A stretch of DNA of 64,000 nt from Cryptomeria japonica (Eukaryota > Streptophyta > Pinopsida > Cupressales > Cupressaceae). Made by a program: the position numbers and the translations under genes. Below are positions 27,601 to 39,600 of the stretch, piece after piece. Within the stretch, counting starts at the first letter, position 1; the number at the start of each line of letters is the position of its first letter. The notes beneath the pieces are model-generated. The model did not search any database and was not told the DNA's origin. It saw nothing but the letters and a program-made list of their open reading frames with translations. The stretch covers positions 119,598,640-119,662,639 of the forward strand of contig NC_081410.1 of assembly GCF_030272615.1 (NCBI RefSeq). The letters are read 5' to 3'.

Positions 27601-30600
27601 CTAACAGCTATCTACTTGGATTGTTGCTCTTAGTCCCACTGCATAAGTGGAAGAGGCTGGCTTGCCGCCTTCTTATTTGTTGTAATGTTGTCCTCCCGTT
27701 GAACAAGCGGTTGAGTTGATTGTAATTTCATTTACAGTCCTCCCACTGAATAAGTGGTCGAGTGATTGTTGTTCTTTCAGTTTGGTTATCTTTTAATTGG
27801 CTAGTTGCACCGCCATACTGCTGTAGAAGTTCTTACACCCACTAGATAAGCGGAAGGGGCTGGCTTGCCGCCCAGTATTGTATTTGAGATTTCATTTCCA
27901 GCAGTTATTTGAACTAACAATCCCCTTGACACCGTATGCTCTCACCCTTCCATACTGGGCTCTCGGTGATCAGAAAGTGAAAGGGTTACTTTCAGCATTT
28001 CCTTTCTGCACAAGTTTGATTATCCTGACCTTAAGAGGTGAATCTTGTTGTGTTAAAAATCAAAAAAAATTAAGGGGTATATTACAATAACTTGAAGACT
28101 TCTTGATATGCACTACCTTCACCAGTACCTGGAACTATCTTTTTAACCAATTTACCCCTTCAATAGTGAGCTTTGAATAGTCAATGGCTCTTTCTTTGTT
28201 TCCTTTGTTAATTTTCATAATTTGCAGTGTAAGTGTTGCAACTGAAGTTGTTTCTTGACATCCTTCAGAAAATACATAGATTATAATGAAGAAATTATGA
28301 TTCAGAGGATCATAAAACCAGTATTGGATGAAAATTATACCCAATGAAAAAATGTCAAGTTTGTTTATTAATTCATCTGTTCATTCACCAGGAACATTTG
28401 CGAATGCATTACAACCAAAAACATTAAATATGTAAATATGGGTTCTCTCCTACTCTCTGCTTTTTACTGTCATATTTCTAAATGACTTGTATAATGATCT
28501 GATCAGCATATATGTAGTACTTACTGCTTCAGCCCAGAACTATTAATACATGTCCATGGTTTTAAGCATGTTTCTGGTCATCTCAACCAAGGCCTTGTGT
28601 TTTTCTCTCAGCAACTCTTTTTCCTAAGGTGTATAGTTGACAGAAATCTATGTTTTGATGCCTATTTGATTTTAAAAGTGCATGAAAACATCGTTGACAT
28701 TCTATCCAGTTATCAGTCCTAAGAGATTTAATTGTTTTTTCACTTTGATTTTAAACTAGTCTTTCAAAGGCCTCAAACTTTTCAAATACCTCACTTTCTG
28801 AAGTAGACCTAAATTTTCATGAAGAATCATCAATAAATGTTGGCACACGTTTTCCTCCCCTTATTAATGAAATAAAAATAAGTTCTCTGAGATCACTGTG
28901 TACAAAGTGAAGTTTCTCCTTGGCCTTTCATATGCTTTGTATTTACCAATAAAAACATCCTTCACAAACTGTACCTGACTTTGCATCAGTTTTTTCAACC
29001 TTGGACCATATTTGCCTTACTCATCAAGGGTAGACTTGAATGAATTAAATTTCCAAGTCTTAAGCACCCCAACTCGTTTATGTTGCCATGTTTTGCAATC
29101 AGATCATTTTTTCTTGTATTACTTGCATTAAGATTGTTTATTGCTCCTGCTATGATTTCTGTAGCTATAAATTTCTATTGTCCCACAATATACTTGATTG
29201 TGTATTTGTTCTTGTAATTCTACGAATTTTTGCCAGCAATTTGACTAAAAGAGAGTTTTCTTTAAACCATGGGCATACAGCATATTGGTGATATTTTTTA
29301 CTTTGCCTTTGTTCAGCTTCATGGGTACCTATCTTGAACCTTCTTCGTTATGAGAAGAATCATTCCTCCTAACAAACTTATTCAGATCCCACTTTTATTC
29401 TTTTCAAGATTTTCAAAAGCCATCTTAGTTGCCTTTTGAGTATTCCTTGAATAAATACACTGAAAAGTCTTTACATGCCTCTAGTGAAGATAATCCAGTG
29501 CTACATTTTCCCTCCTAAGCACTTTCTTTCCTTAAGTTTGCACTTTAAAATGAAGGCCTGCTCACCTGAACTTGAATCTTCTTTTCTTTTCTTTATTTTT
29601 TGTTCTTGGAATATAATCTCTTGAATATTCAAACTCTAATTCATCATTTATGCCAGCCACTTCAAACTACATAGTAGCAAAAAAATTTCTTGGGAATAAC
29701 TCAGCAAAACAAGAGATAAAGATTTTTTATGTTATTTGGGGAAAATGTGTGTTAAGATTAGGGTTAGGGAGAAATTAGAAAAAAACCCAGAAACCCTAAA
29801 AAAGTTTTACCAAACAATTGTGGAAAACCCCAATTTAATCATGGGTCACGACTCACAATTTGTCAGGTCAAAACTCATTTGACCACTTTCTTCAAAAAAT
29901 GTGCTTTTTGGATGAAAGAAATGGCCTGCATCTAGAGTCAGATTTATTGCGACTAATTTGCAAGTTCTGCCTCCATATATAATTCTCCACTATGTGATGG
30001 TCATTCTATTGATACCCAAAGCTCCATTGTTTCACTTTATGAATCTTGTTGTTGAGACATGGACCAGCTAGGACTCGAACTTAGGACCTTCCATATGCTG
30101 CTAGAGTGCTCTACCATTGAGCTACTGGCCCCTCTTGGACCAGTCCATCGTCGGTCCGAGTGTGGCTTATTTCCAACACCAACACCCCCCCTTAAGCCAC
30201 ACCTCTCGTGTGCTTGGGGCTCCTAGCCTGGACCTGGCTCCAATACCATGTTGAGACATGGACCAGCTAGGACTCGAACCTAGGACCTTCCATATGCTGC
30301 TGGAGTGCTCTACCACTGAGCTACTGGCCCCTCTTGGACCAGTCCATCGTCGATCCGGGTGTGGCTTATTTCCAACACCAACACTTGCAGCTTTTTCTTC
30401 TTGATATTCTTTTTCATTACCTTGGATAAGTTCCCAGTCTCTTATTGTCAATACATTCTTGATATTGTATTCCCACACAATATCTTTTTCAATAAAATTA
30501 TAAGAAAAACATGAACTATTTAAGCCTGCCATGATGATCAAAACATTGGTAAATACTAAATAGTCTCAATCCCCACAAAATATTTTTTTATTTTAATTTG

Positions 30601-33600
30601 GACAATCGTAGCACATCACTTGACAAAATATCTTTCTATTTGGACACTAGTTGGTAGTGGGTACCTTATTATGGCCTTACTAATGAACAATTTTTTATTT
30701 TTTTACATTTTCATTGATTTTTTGTGAAAACTGATGCCATTACGGCATTACCAATAATGACAGTATGGTTTGAAACCCACAAAATGTTGTATGGAGAGCA
30801 AGTTATGGCATAAGAGAAAATACAAAGATTAAGTGTTTTCTTTTACAAGATGAGCAGTCATTTAGAAAGTACAAAAATCAGAAAACTAACTCCATAATCA
30901 AATAGTAGACAAAATTCTACACAATTTTAAAAAAAAACACTCAAATCCATTGCTGTAGTAGCATTTATGACATTTACAGTCAAACCTTTCAAATCAGTAG
31001 CTCTTTATATTATTTCCCCCGCTTATTCATATGACCATCTACTTTAAAAAACAAATGTGAAAAAATCCTTCAAGAAGAGTTGAACCCTTAACCTCTCTTC
31101 CAAAAGAAAGTACAAAACAAATGAACTTATGTATATTTTGTAGACTAGTAGTATTAATTATATTTTTTGAATTATTTAATTTCAAAAGAGAATATACATT
31201 TAAGGTTTTGAAAAAAAAATAAAAAATTAAGAAGTATACCAGAACATAGTCCAAAATTTATTTTTACCAATACTTAAAAACTGTGTATGATTTTTGTTCC
31301 AGTCCGAACCCATAGTCTTGATGCCAGACATCCTTTTGCCTCAATCTATGAGCAGATTTCAATATCTTTCAACACCGCAACTATTATGATGTCTCTCTGT
31401 ACAGTTTCCCCTCAGCTGCTCTGCAACACTTTCAGCATGTCCTCTGTTGCCCTGCATCCTCTCCTAAGCAGCTCTAGTAAAAATGATGGATGCTCCTCTC
31501 CAACAGCTTGATGAAGGTTTCCTACAAGCTTTGCCCTTAGCAAAATCTAATTTATCAGCATAGTGTAGTTTCAAATTTGCTTTGGTACCTTGCGAGCACT
31601 ATAAAAACACAATCATGCACAAATCAACAACAAAACAGGGAGACAGGTCCAAATAACATGAATGATTCTGAAGACACAAGTACCATCAATACACAGACAC
31701 AAATTTGCTTCGGTACCCCACATGGGCACCATAAAACCATAAATATTCTAATTTATCATCACGCCCTAGTTTCAAATTTGCTTCGTTCGCATGTGAGCAC
31801 TCTAAAAACACAAACATGCACAAATCAATGACAAAACAAGGAGACGGATCTGAATAACATGGATGATTATGTAGTCATTAGCGTCATCAATACACAGACA
31901 CAAAGAAGCAAACTTAATAATCATTAGAAGAACACAGCCATGCATCATTAAGAAGGTCCCTAGCTGCACACCACAGACCAGTATATGCACCATAACAGAT
32001 AATGTCTCCCAACAAAAATAGATACAAACTCATGTAAAATTAAGTGCTAATAGTTGTATGTAGATTGAATACTAAATTAGGCATGAATATCAAAGTACAA
32101 AAGGTTCAGCATTATGTATATAGAATCAAAAATTCCTTGGATTATAAATTGGAACTCGTCTAAAAAATGAAAAAAGAACAAAAATTGGGGAAATTCTCAA
32201 ATCTGTGATAAGTCAACTTCACCGGCTTCAAAAAGTAACAAATTCACATGAAATTGAGTATTAATAGTCATATGTCATTGGATACAAAATTAGCCATAAA
32301 GACCAAAAAAATTTAGTAAAAAACCGCTAGATTACATATCTCAGTGTTTCAAGAAACTTATAGCATGATTTTTAAAAGATTAATAGTGTATAAGAGAAAG
32401 AATCAAATCAACTACTATGAGCATGTTTTGTGCAGAAATTAAAACAAATTACTCGATATTAAGAAAACTAAGAAATTGAATTCACTAGGTATGTGGCTCA
32501 TACCCAGCCCAAACAGGCCTAGAGCCGACCTAGCTTCACTTAGGGCACAGGCAACATGGACCATGCCTCAAGCAAACCTAGCAAGGACCCATGGCCATCC
32601 ATTTTCAAAGACTTTTTGAATATAAAAGCTAACCTAAAAGTGAGTTAAACCTCTAATTCAACCTAAAAGTGACTCAAAAGCCTTTTATTTCATAAACCAA
32701 AAAAAAAAAAATACTATCATACTAGTTTACCTTATTTCCATTCTTCAAGCTTGCTGGTTTTTCTTTTAGTTGAAGGATTGTAAAGGTACAAAAGGTGTTT
32801 GCTAAGTGCTAACTAGCTTGTATCAAGGAGATTTATCAATCAAAGGTAAAGTTTACTTTGAGCTTTTTTCAAATTTTTTCAAAAAATAATAAAAAAGTCT
32901 TTTCAAAACAATCCCAAGCTTTCTAATTTTTTTTAAGATTGTTTTGATTTTTTTTAATTGTTATCAATTTTATTAGTTTTAATTATATTGTAGGGTTGCA
33001 TTGTTCTTTTTATTTAACATAACCAAGGACTACATTTTCAATCTTCGTATTTCCCATATAACAAGAATCCTAAGTCATTGGATCCTCTTGTTTTAGTCAA
33101 CATATTGGCAAAAAAGAGGTACAAGTCTTGGTTCTCGACCAAGATGGCCTAGGGTTAATTGAGGGTTCGGCCAAGCACCCAAGGTACTATTGATGTGTTT
33201 TTTACGCATATGCAAACACAGAATAAAATACTCAAATGTATCTAATCCTCTCTTGAACAAAGCTTCTCATATGCTAAAAATTGGCTTAAGGATCACTTCA
33301 GACAACTCCAAGGTTCATAAATGTCAGGTCTTGACGTGTGGATAAGCACGAGTGGTCGTTGTGATTGTTGTTTCATCAAGGGGCCTTTTAACTTGAGAGG
33401 AGACTCTTGAAGTACTTTGCGTAACTTTGCGGATGATATGCAGTGAAGTCTTTTCCTACTACTACGAGATGTTTATTAAGAAAAATGGCAAAAGATGAGG
33501 GTTGAGAGGTTCTAACTATCCTAGGAATTGATGGATGAAAGACGAGATGAGTGAAGCTATACTAGTCTTAGCATCACCATACAAGAACAACTTTACCAAA

Positions 33601-36600
33601 ACTAGTGCAATCTTCTAAGGAAGTTTAGAGATTTTCAAATCGTTACTAAGCATAGACACCATCACTTGAATGCATACCCATGATTGAGCAACAGTTGAAC
33701 TTAAATACTTTCAATGATTCCAGTTGACCACACAAAGCGCACTTACAATCAATAAGAGGCTAGTGATATGGATTACGAGCTTCACAATGCATCAAGTACA
33801 ACATTCCATCATTCAATCTAAGTACTTAAAGTAATATCAAAGATTGACTTGAGAAGATGAAAAACCATGCAATAAGCTTCAAAGATTGAATAGAAACACC
33901 ATGACTTCAATGTTTTATTAATCCAAAAGCCAAATAACAATAATTCTTCAAGTCCTTTTCTTACCACTCTTGAATTCTATCTCTAATATCTAATCTCTCT
34001 CTAACTTATTAGCTTAATAACTTATTCACTAACTATTAACCTTTACAAAATGAGGAGCTTGAGCTTTGTATTGAGAGCTCATTACAATGAATCGTCAGGA
34101 TCAAATCTCCATCAATGGCCAAGATTTTACAATGAAAACCTAATTAGGGTTTCTTATAACAAACTCAATTTGGCCAATGAAATAATTACAACACTTTAGC
34201 ATAACCAATAGATAATAAGGGTAGGTGCCCCAAAGTTTGTGTCATCATGGACGAGTCAGGTTCATTGCATCTAGATATGCTGATGTGGAATCTTTCTGAT
34301 TGGCGAGTGGTGACTGGGATGATGACTAGGATTCCACCTTGACTTGCACTCGTAGGCTTGATAGATCATCATGAAGGAATATTTCTTGATACTCAACATT
34401 ATCCAGCTTCAGCGGTGATGATGATGATCTTCTAACTTTGATGAATTCTTTTGAAACTATCCTCTTGAGGGCTTCAGTCATGGAGGTGCAAGGTATAGGT
34501 TTAGTTTTGGAGTATTGATGTCACCTTCGAACGAATTCTTGATGGCACAACCGCTTCTCTGCTTTGGAATTCCTTCTTTGTGACTCCTTTCATGTTGTTG
34601 GTGTTGTGGATCATGTCTTTGTGTAAGTGAATGCTTCTTGTGTAATCTTCCTTGTGCCTGTCTATGAAGTTCCCTTGAGGATATCTTCCTTGTATCTTAA
34701 TCTTGATGTTGAAATTTGATCCTTGAGAGACTTGTTTCAATCCTCCTTCAATGTGATCCCCTTTATTTATTTCTTCGTTTCCTGCAAAACAAACAAATGA
34801 GCATCAAACACACATGATATATACCTTCTATATAACCTCCTAGTTTGATATAATTATGTGATTTCATGTGGTTTGCGGGTGTAATAGGAGCATTTAGAGA
34901 GAATTTGCCTTCATGAAGAAGCACTCGAAGTTGATGCTGCTCTAAGGAAGGGGCACTTGAGGTTCACTTTCACCTTGATGTACATGAAGTGATCTTTGAA
35001 CTTGCTTTTAACCATTCATTTCCCTTAATTCTGTGGATTCAAACATTGATTCTACCGCCATTTATTGATGCTAACATGATAAACCATCCTTAGGGAAGGG
35101 CTCTAGAGGAAATTCACTCCACACGGTGTGCACATGAAGTTCGCTCCCCTCGGATTCAAGAAGTTCTCTCCCCTCCTTGGATTCATGAAGTTTGCTCCCC
35201 TCTGTCAGTTCATGAAGTTTGCCTTCTAACTTACCTTTCATTCAAAATTGTTCTCTCCTAAGCATGTTAAGACATCAAATCAGCTTAAGGAAATGATCTA
35301 TTAAGAGTTTTGCATCTGATTTTGGGCAAATAAGACAAATTCGCTCCCCTGGACCAGAACATGAAGTTCGCTCTCTACCTCCAAACATGAAGTTTGCTCC
35401 CTTGGCTCCAAACATGAAGTGATTTTTTGTACTTCTACTTTTCATCTTCTTAATTCAAAATGAGTCTTTCCAAACATCCAATCAGCTCAAGGTAGTGGTC
35501 TTGCAATCAATCTTACAAATTCGCCTTCAATTAGGGGCTCATGAAATTCGCTCTACTTAGCTTCCACATGAAGTTCACTCCCTTATGCTTAGACATGAAG
35601 TTCGCTCCTCTATGCCCAAACATGAAGTTCGATCCCCCTACTTTGTTTATGAAGTTTGCTCCCCCTGCTCAGTTTATGAAGTTCGCTCTTGCATCTTAAA
35701 TCATGAAGTTCGCTCCTCTGTGCTTGAAGTTGAAGTTCGCTTCTTTGTGCTTGAAGGTGAAGTTCGCTTCTCTGTTCTTGAAGGTGAAGTGAAAACCAAA
35801 ATGAACCCTTCCTTCATTACTTCATTGTTTCATCAATTCAATCCTTAGGTTTCTCAAGTTTTCATTCACAAAACCATGTCAAACTTTCCCTATAAAGGGC
35901 TGAAATGCAAAACTTGCTCCTATCAAAGGATACATGAAGTAAACTTTGCTCCAAAGGAGGAGTACTTAAGGTGACCTCAAATCGAAATCATGCTCACTAT
36001 TTTCATTCAAATGCTCTAATTCACACTCAAACAAGCTTTCCAAGGGAAATTCGTTCCAAAAGTGATGGTAAATGAAGTACGCTCTTGAAAGTATTGAAGG
36101 CTCTAACTCACCTTTGCTCTCTTTCACTCACTCTCTCAACTTTGATGCATCGTGCAATATTCACCATGTAGTCTTAGGATGAATTTTCACTCTATGGGGG
36201 AGGCACAAGAAGTTCGCTCCACAAGGGGTGCACATGAAGTGAAGTTCACTCCTCAAGAGGAGCACTTGTAGTGACCCTCTATATAGCAATCCTTCTTCAC
36301 TCATGATGGGCTCTCATGATATCTAGACTTCACACAAGGCTATCCACCTGACTCCTGGCTTCTTGACCACCTATACCCCTCTAATGCAAAGGCTAATAGC
36401 TAAGGACTCTTAACACTATCCTAGAAAGCAAGAAAAAAAAAAGTGGGGGTCCCCATTTGCGATGGGGCGAGGTGTGAATACCTCACAACAGGTACCAAGA
36501 TGCCCAAGCGAAACCCTAGGTGAACCTAAGTTGGACATAGACAAACCCACAAGACCCACCCAATTTTTTGCGAAATTCAACTAAAAAAATAAAAATCAAA

Positions 36601-39600
36601 CAGAAAAACATTTTCAGTTACCTGAATTTCACCCTAGAGTGCTTACATTTCACTCATGTTGCCTAAGTCACCAAAACTACAATCATTTTACAAATAAATG
36701 GAAGCAAGACACTAATTTCCCCCGAGCTGCCATTTTCTGTTCTTAAAGGTTGTTGGTTGTTTTATCTAAGTGAAGGCTTGACAAAGAGAGTCTACCAAGT
36801 TTGTTGAGTGTTACAAGAAAGAGAGGACTGAACCTACAAAATTTATCAATCAAAAGTAAGTTTATATGTGATTTTTCAAGTTTTTTGTCATTTTAATAAT
36901 GTTTTAAATATTAAAAAATTTTAATACATATTATAGGGGGTTATAATGCGTTTTTTCTTTGTTTTTCTTAATATAAATGTTCATATAGGATGGCAAGTAG
37001 TTATAAGAGGTCATTCAAAATTGATGCAGCATCACCTCTTTGGCGACATACATGTATGATTGCACAACTTATTGGAGGTGGGGGTTTCTGTTGGCATTGT
37101 AGTCAGTTCGGGAATGAATATAAGAGCTCACATAATGAAGTGAAAGCTCACTTATGCACTGGCGACTTATGAATAAGATTCGTTCAATGCCCAATAAAAA
37201 AGGGTTTCCAAAGGAAAGACTTATGACATATATTGATGCAGCATCACCTCTTTGGCGACATACATGTATGATTGCACAACTTATTGGAGGTGGGGGTTTC
37301 TGTTGGCATTGTAGTCAGTTCGGGAATGAATATAAGAGCTCACATAATCAAGTGAAAGCTCACTTATGCACTGGCGACTTATGAATAAGAATTCGTTCAA
37401 TGCCCAATAAAAAAGGGTTTCCAAAGGAAAGACTTATGACATGAGGATGCCAGCACTGTATGTAACAGGGCAAAGGAAAGATCTAAGAAAGGATCACACA
37501 AGCCTCCTGGTAGCTTTACAATATCAGCTCGCCCAAATTATTTCATGCCACCATCATCTTCATAGGAAGAGATTAGCCCCTTAATTTCCTATAAAAGAGG
37601 CAGACTGGAAAAGGCCTTTCAAAATGAGTTGAGGAAGGTTTCAGATCAAAGCTTGTCAAATCACTATATTGGATGGAAATGATGACAATAATTGCTAATG
37701 CACTTGTTGATTACACGAGACCTAGGTACGAAAAGATGTGCACTACCTATATACCATGAGAAAAAAACTTTTATAAAGTCATCATTGAGGTCAATCAATG
37801 ATGCATGGCCCAAAACAAGAGTGTCCATCATTTTTTATGGATGGAAGGATGGCAAAAATAGGCCACTAATTAGTGTCATTACAATGTTCACTAGTGGGGA
37901 GATGACTTTTACACAAGTTAATTGTGTGGGACAAGTGAAGGATGCAAACTTCATTGCAAGGATTCTTATGAATTCCACAAAGATGGACCCCAAAAAATCG
38001 TCCAAATAATAACGAACAACACTAAAAATTGCAAGGTAACTAGTTTAATAAAGGAGGGTACATATGGACATATTTTATGGAAACCATATGCCATCCACTC
38101 ATTCAATTTGATAATACAAAATATTGGCAAATAGATCGAGTAGGTCAAAGAAATCTACACCACGTTTGAGGAGATTCAAATCGAGTAGGTCAATGAAATC
38201 TACACCAAGTTTGAGGAGATTCAAATATTTGTGACGAATCATCAAATGTCACAAGCCATCTGTGGCTCCTCCAAGTTGGAGTTGTTTAAGGTGATTTTAT
38301 TTTTAATTATTTTTATTTTCTAATATGTCATCTACTTTTAAATTGTTTAATTTGTTTTTTTGTTTACACCATGTTAGGTTGAAGAGACTCAATTTGTTTC
38401 ACACAATTGTCTTGAGACAACTTGTGAAGATGTGAGAACCATTATGCCTCATGGTGATCAACACTCTTTGGAGTGTTGGAGGCAATCAAATACAAAGATA
38501 GCCCAAAAAGTCAAAGCATTCATCCAAAATGATGAGTTGTGGGCTTGTGTGAAATAATTCGAGTTTCGCAATGCCCATCACGAGTATAATTAGGCATGCT
38601 AATACAAATCAACCATATTTGGCTGAAATTTATAAGGCATGGACTCCATCATTGAAAAAATAAGGACCATAATAGAAGCCAATGAGCGTGAATCCACAAA
38701 AGCATTTTTCAAAAGAAAGAAAAAGATTATTGTTGACCGTTGCAATAAGATGAACACACCCTTGCATCTTCTAGAATTTATTTTGCACTCAAAAATAATT
38801 ATATACTTTCTTTGTTGAGGAGGATATCACCATATAGAGATGACGAGATTGTTGTTGGGTACAAGGCCACATTCAAAAGAACATTCCCACAAGTACCAGA
38901 AAGATGCTCATCATTCATGGACAAGGCTCTATTTACTTGCAAACTCTTGCAATAAAAATTCCATCTCAGGAATGAGTTTTTTATTTTAAGCTTTCCTACT
39001 TTCCTTTTGTTATATATTATAATTTATGTTTTATAATTGTAGATATTGTATTGAATTTGTACACAATTTTGACGGGTTCTGAGTTCTTTGGCTAAGCAAA
39101 ATTTAAGATTCTTTAACAAAGATTAATTTGAGTACATACTCACTTATCTACTCAATTATGCACAAGCAGTTGGCTACAATAAAAGCTCCAGATTTAGAGA
39201 ATATACATTATAATTTGCATATATTGTCAAATCAAACACCCGATTACAACAAAGGGGCAATGAGGAATTGGGATCTAACTCCTAAGCATGTAGACTTAGG
39301 TACTTCTATTGCATAGCCTGCCATAGTCTCTTTAGATGAGGTAGATTCTACAAATGGCATTTAGAAAGAATAGCAGTGCAACTGATTATGGTCCAAACAA
39401 ACCACATGTTGACTTTGATGATGATGCTCTTGATGAAGTGTAATATGAAAATAAAATTATTGATTGTAATTTTCATTTTGTATTGACATTTGACATGAAT
39501 TATGAATTTATGAGCATTTTCTTTCTGCAAATTATGAGATTTTCTTTTGGCAATTATCAAATATAATACAAACCCTAGGAAAAATATGTCATTGTGTACC

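Larger units (their letters stand above)
30050..30383 (-). mobile_element. TRIM with tRNA-like sequence in each LTR, 334 bp
   Basis: Two 135-bp terminal repeats (30050-30184, 30249-30383), both TGTTGAGACA...CCAACA, flank a 64-bp centre. On the minus strand the centre starts with a primer-binding site TGGTATTGGAGCCAG (complementary to initiator tRNA-Met, two bases unlike TGGTATCAGAGCC-type sites) and ends with the polypurine tract AAGGGGGGG. Flanks CTTGT (30045-30049) and CTTGC (30384-30388) fit a 5-bp duplication with one change. It has no coding capacity. Each LTR includes a 71-nt tRNA-like segment, annotated separately. Confidence 0.85.

Noticed and set aside
30061-30131. Functional tRNA gene
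   Set aside because: The anticodon arm is defective and the segment is part of a TRIM LTR present in several copies. It is kept only as a tRNA-like promoter segment.
35585-35848. Open frame with HEVRSS repeats as a repeat protein
   Set aside because: It is produced by the GAAGTTCGCTCC repeat inside an LTR. There are no independent coding signs.
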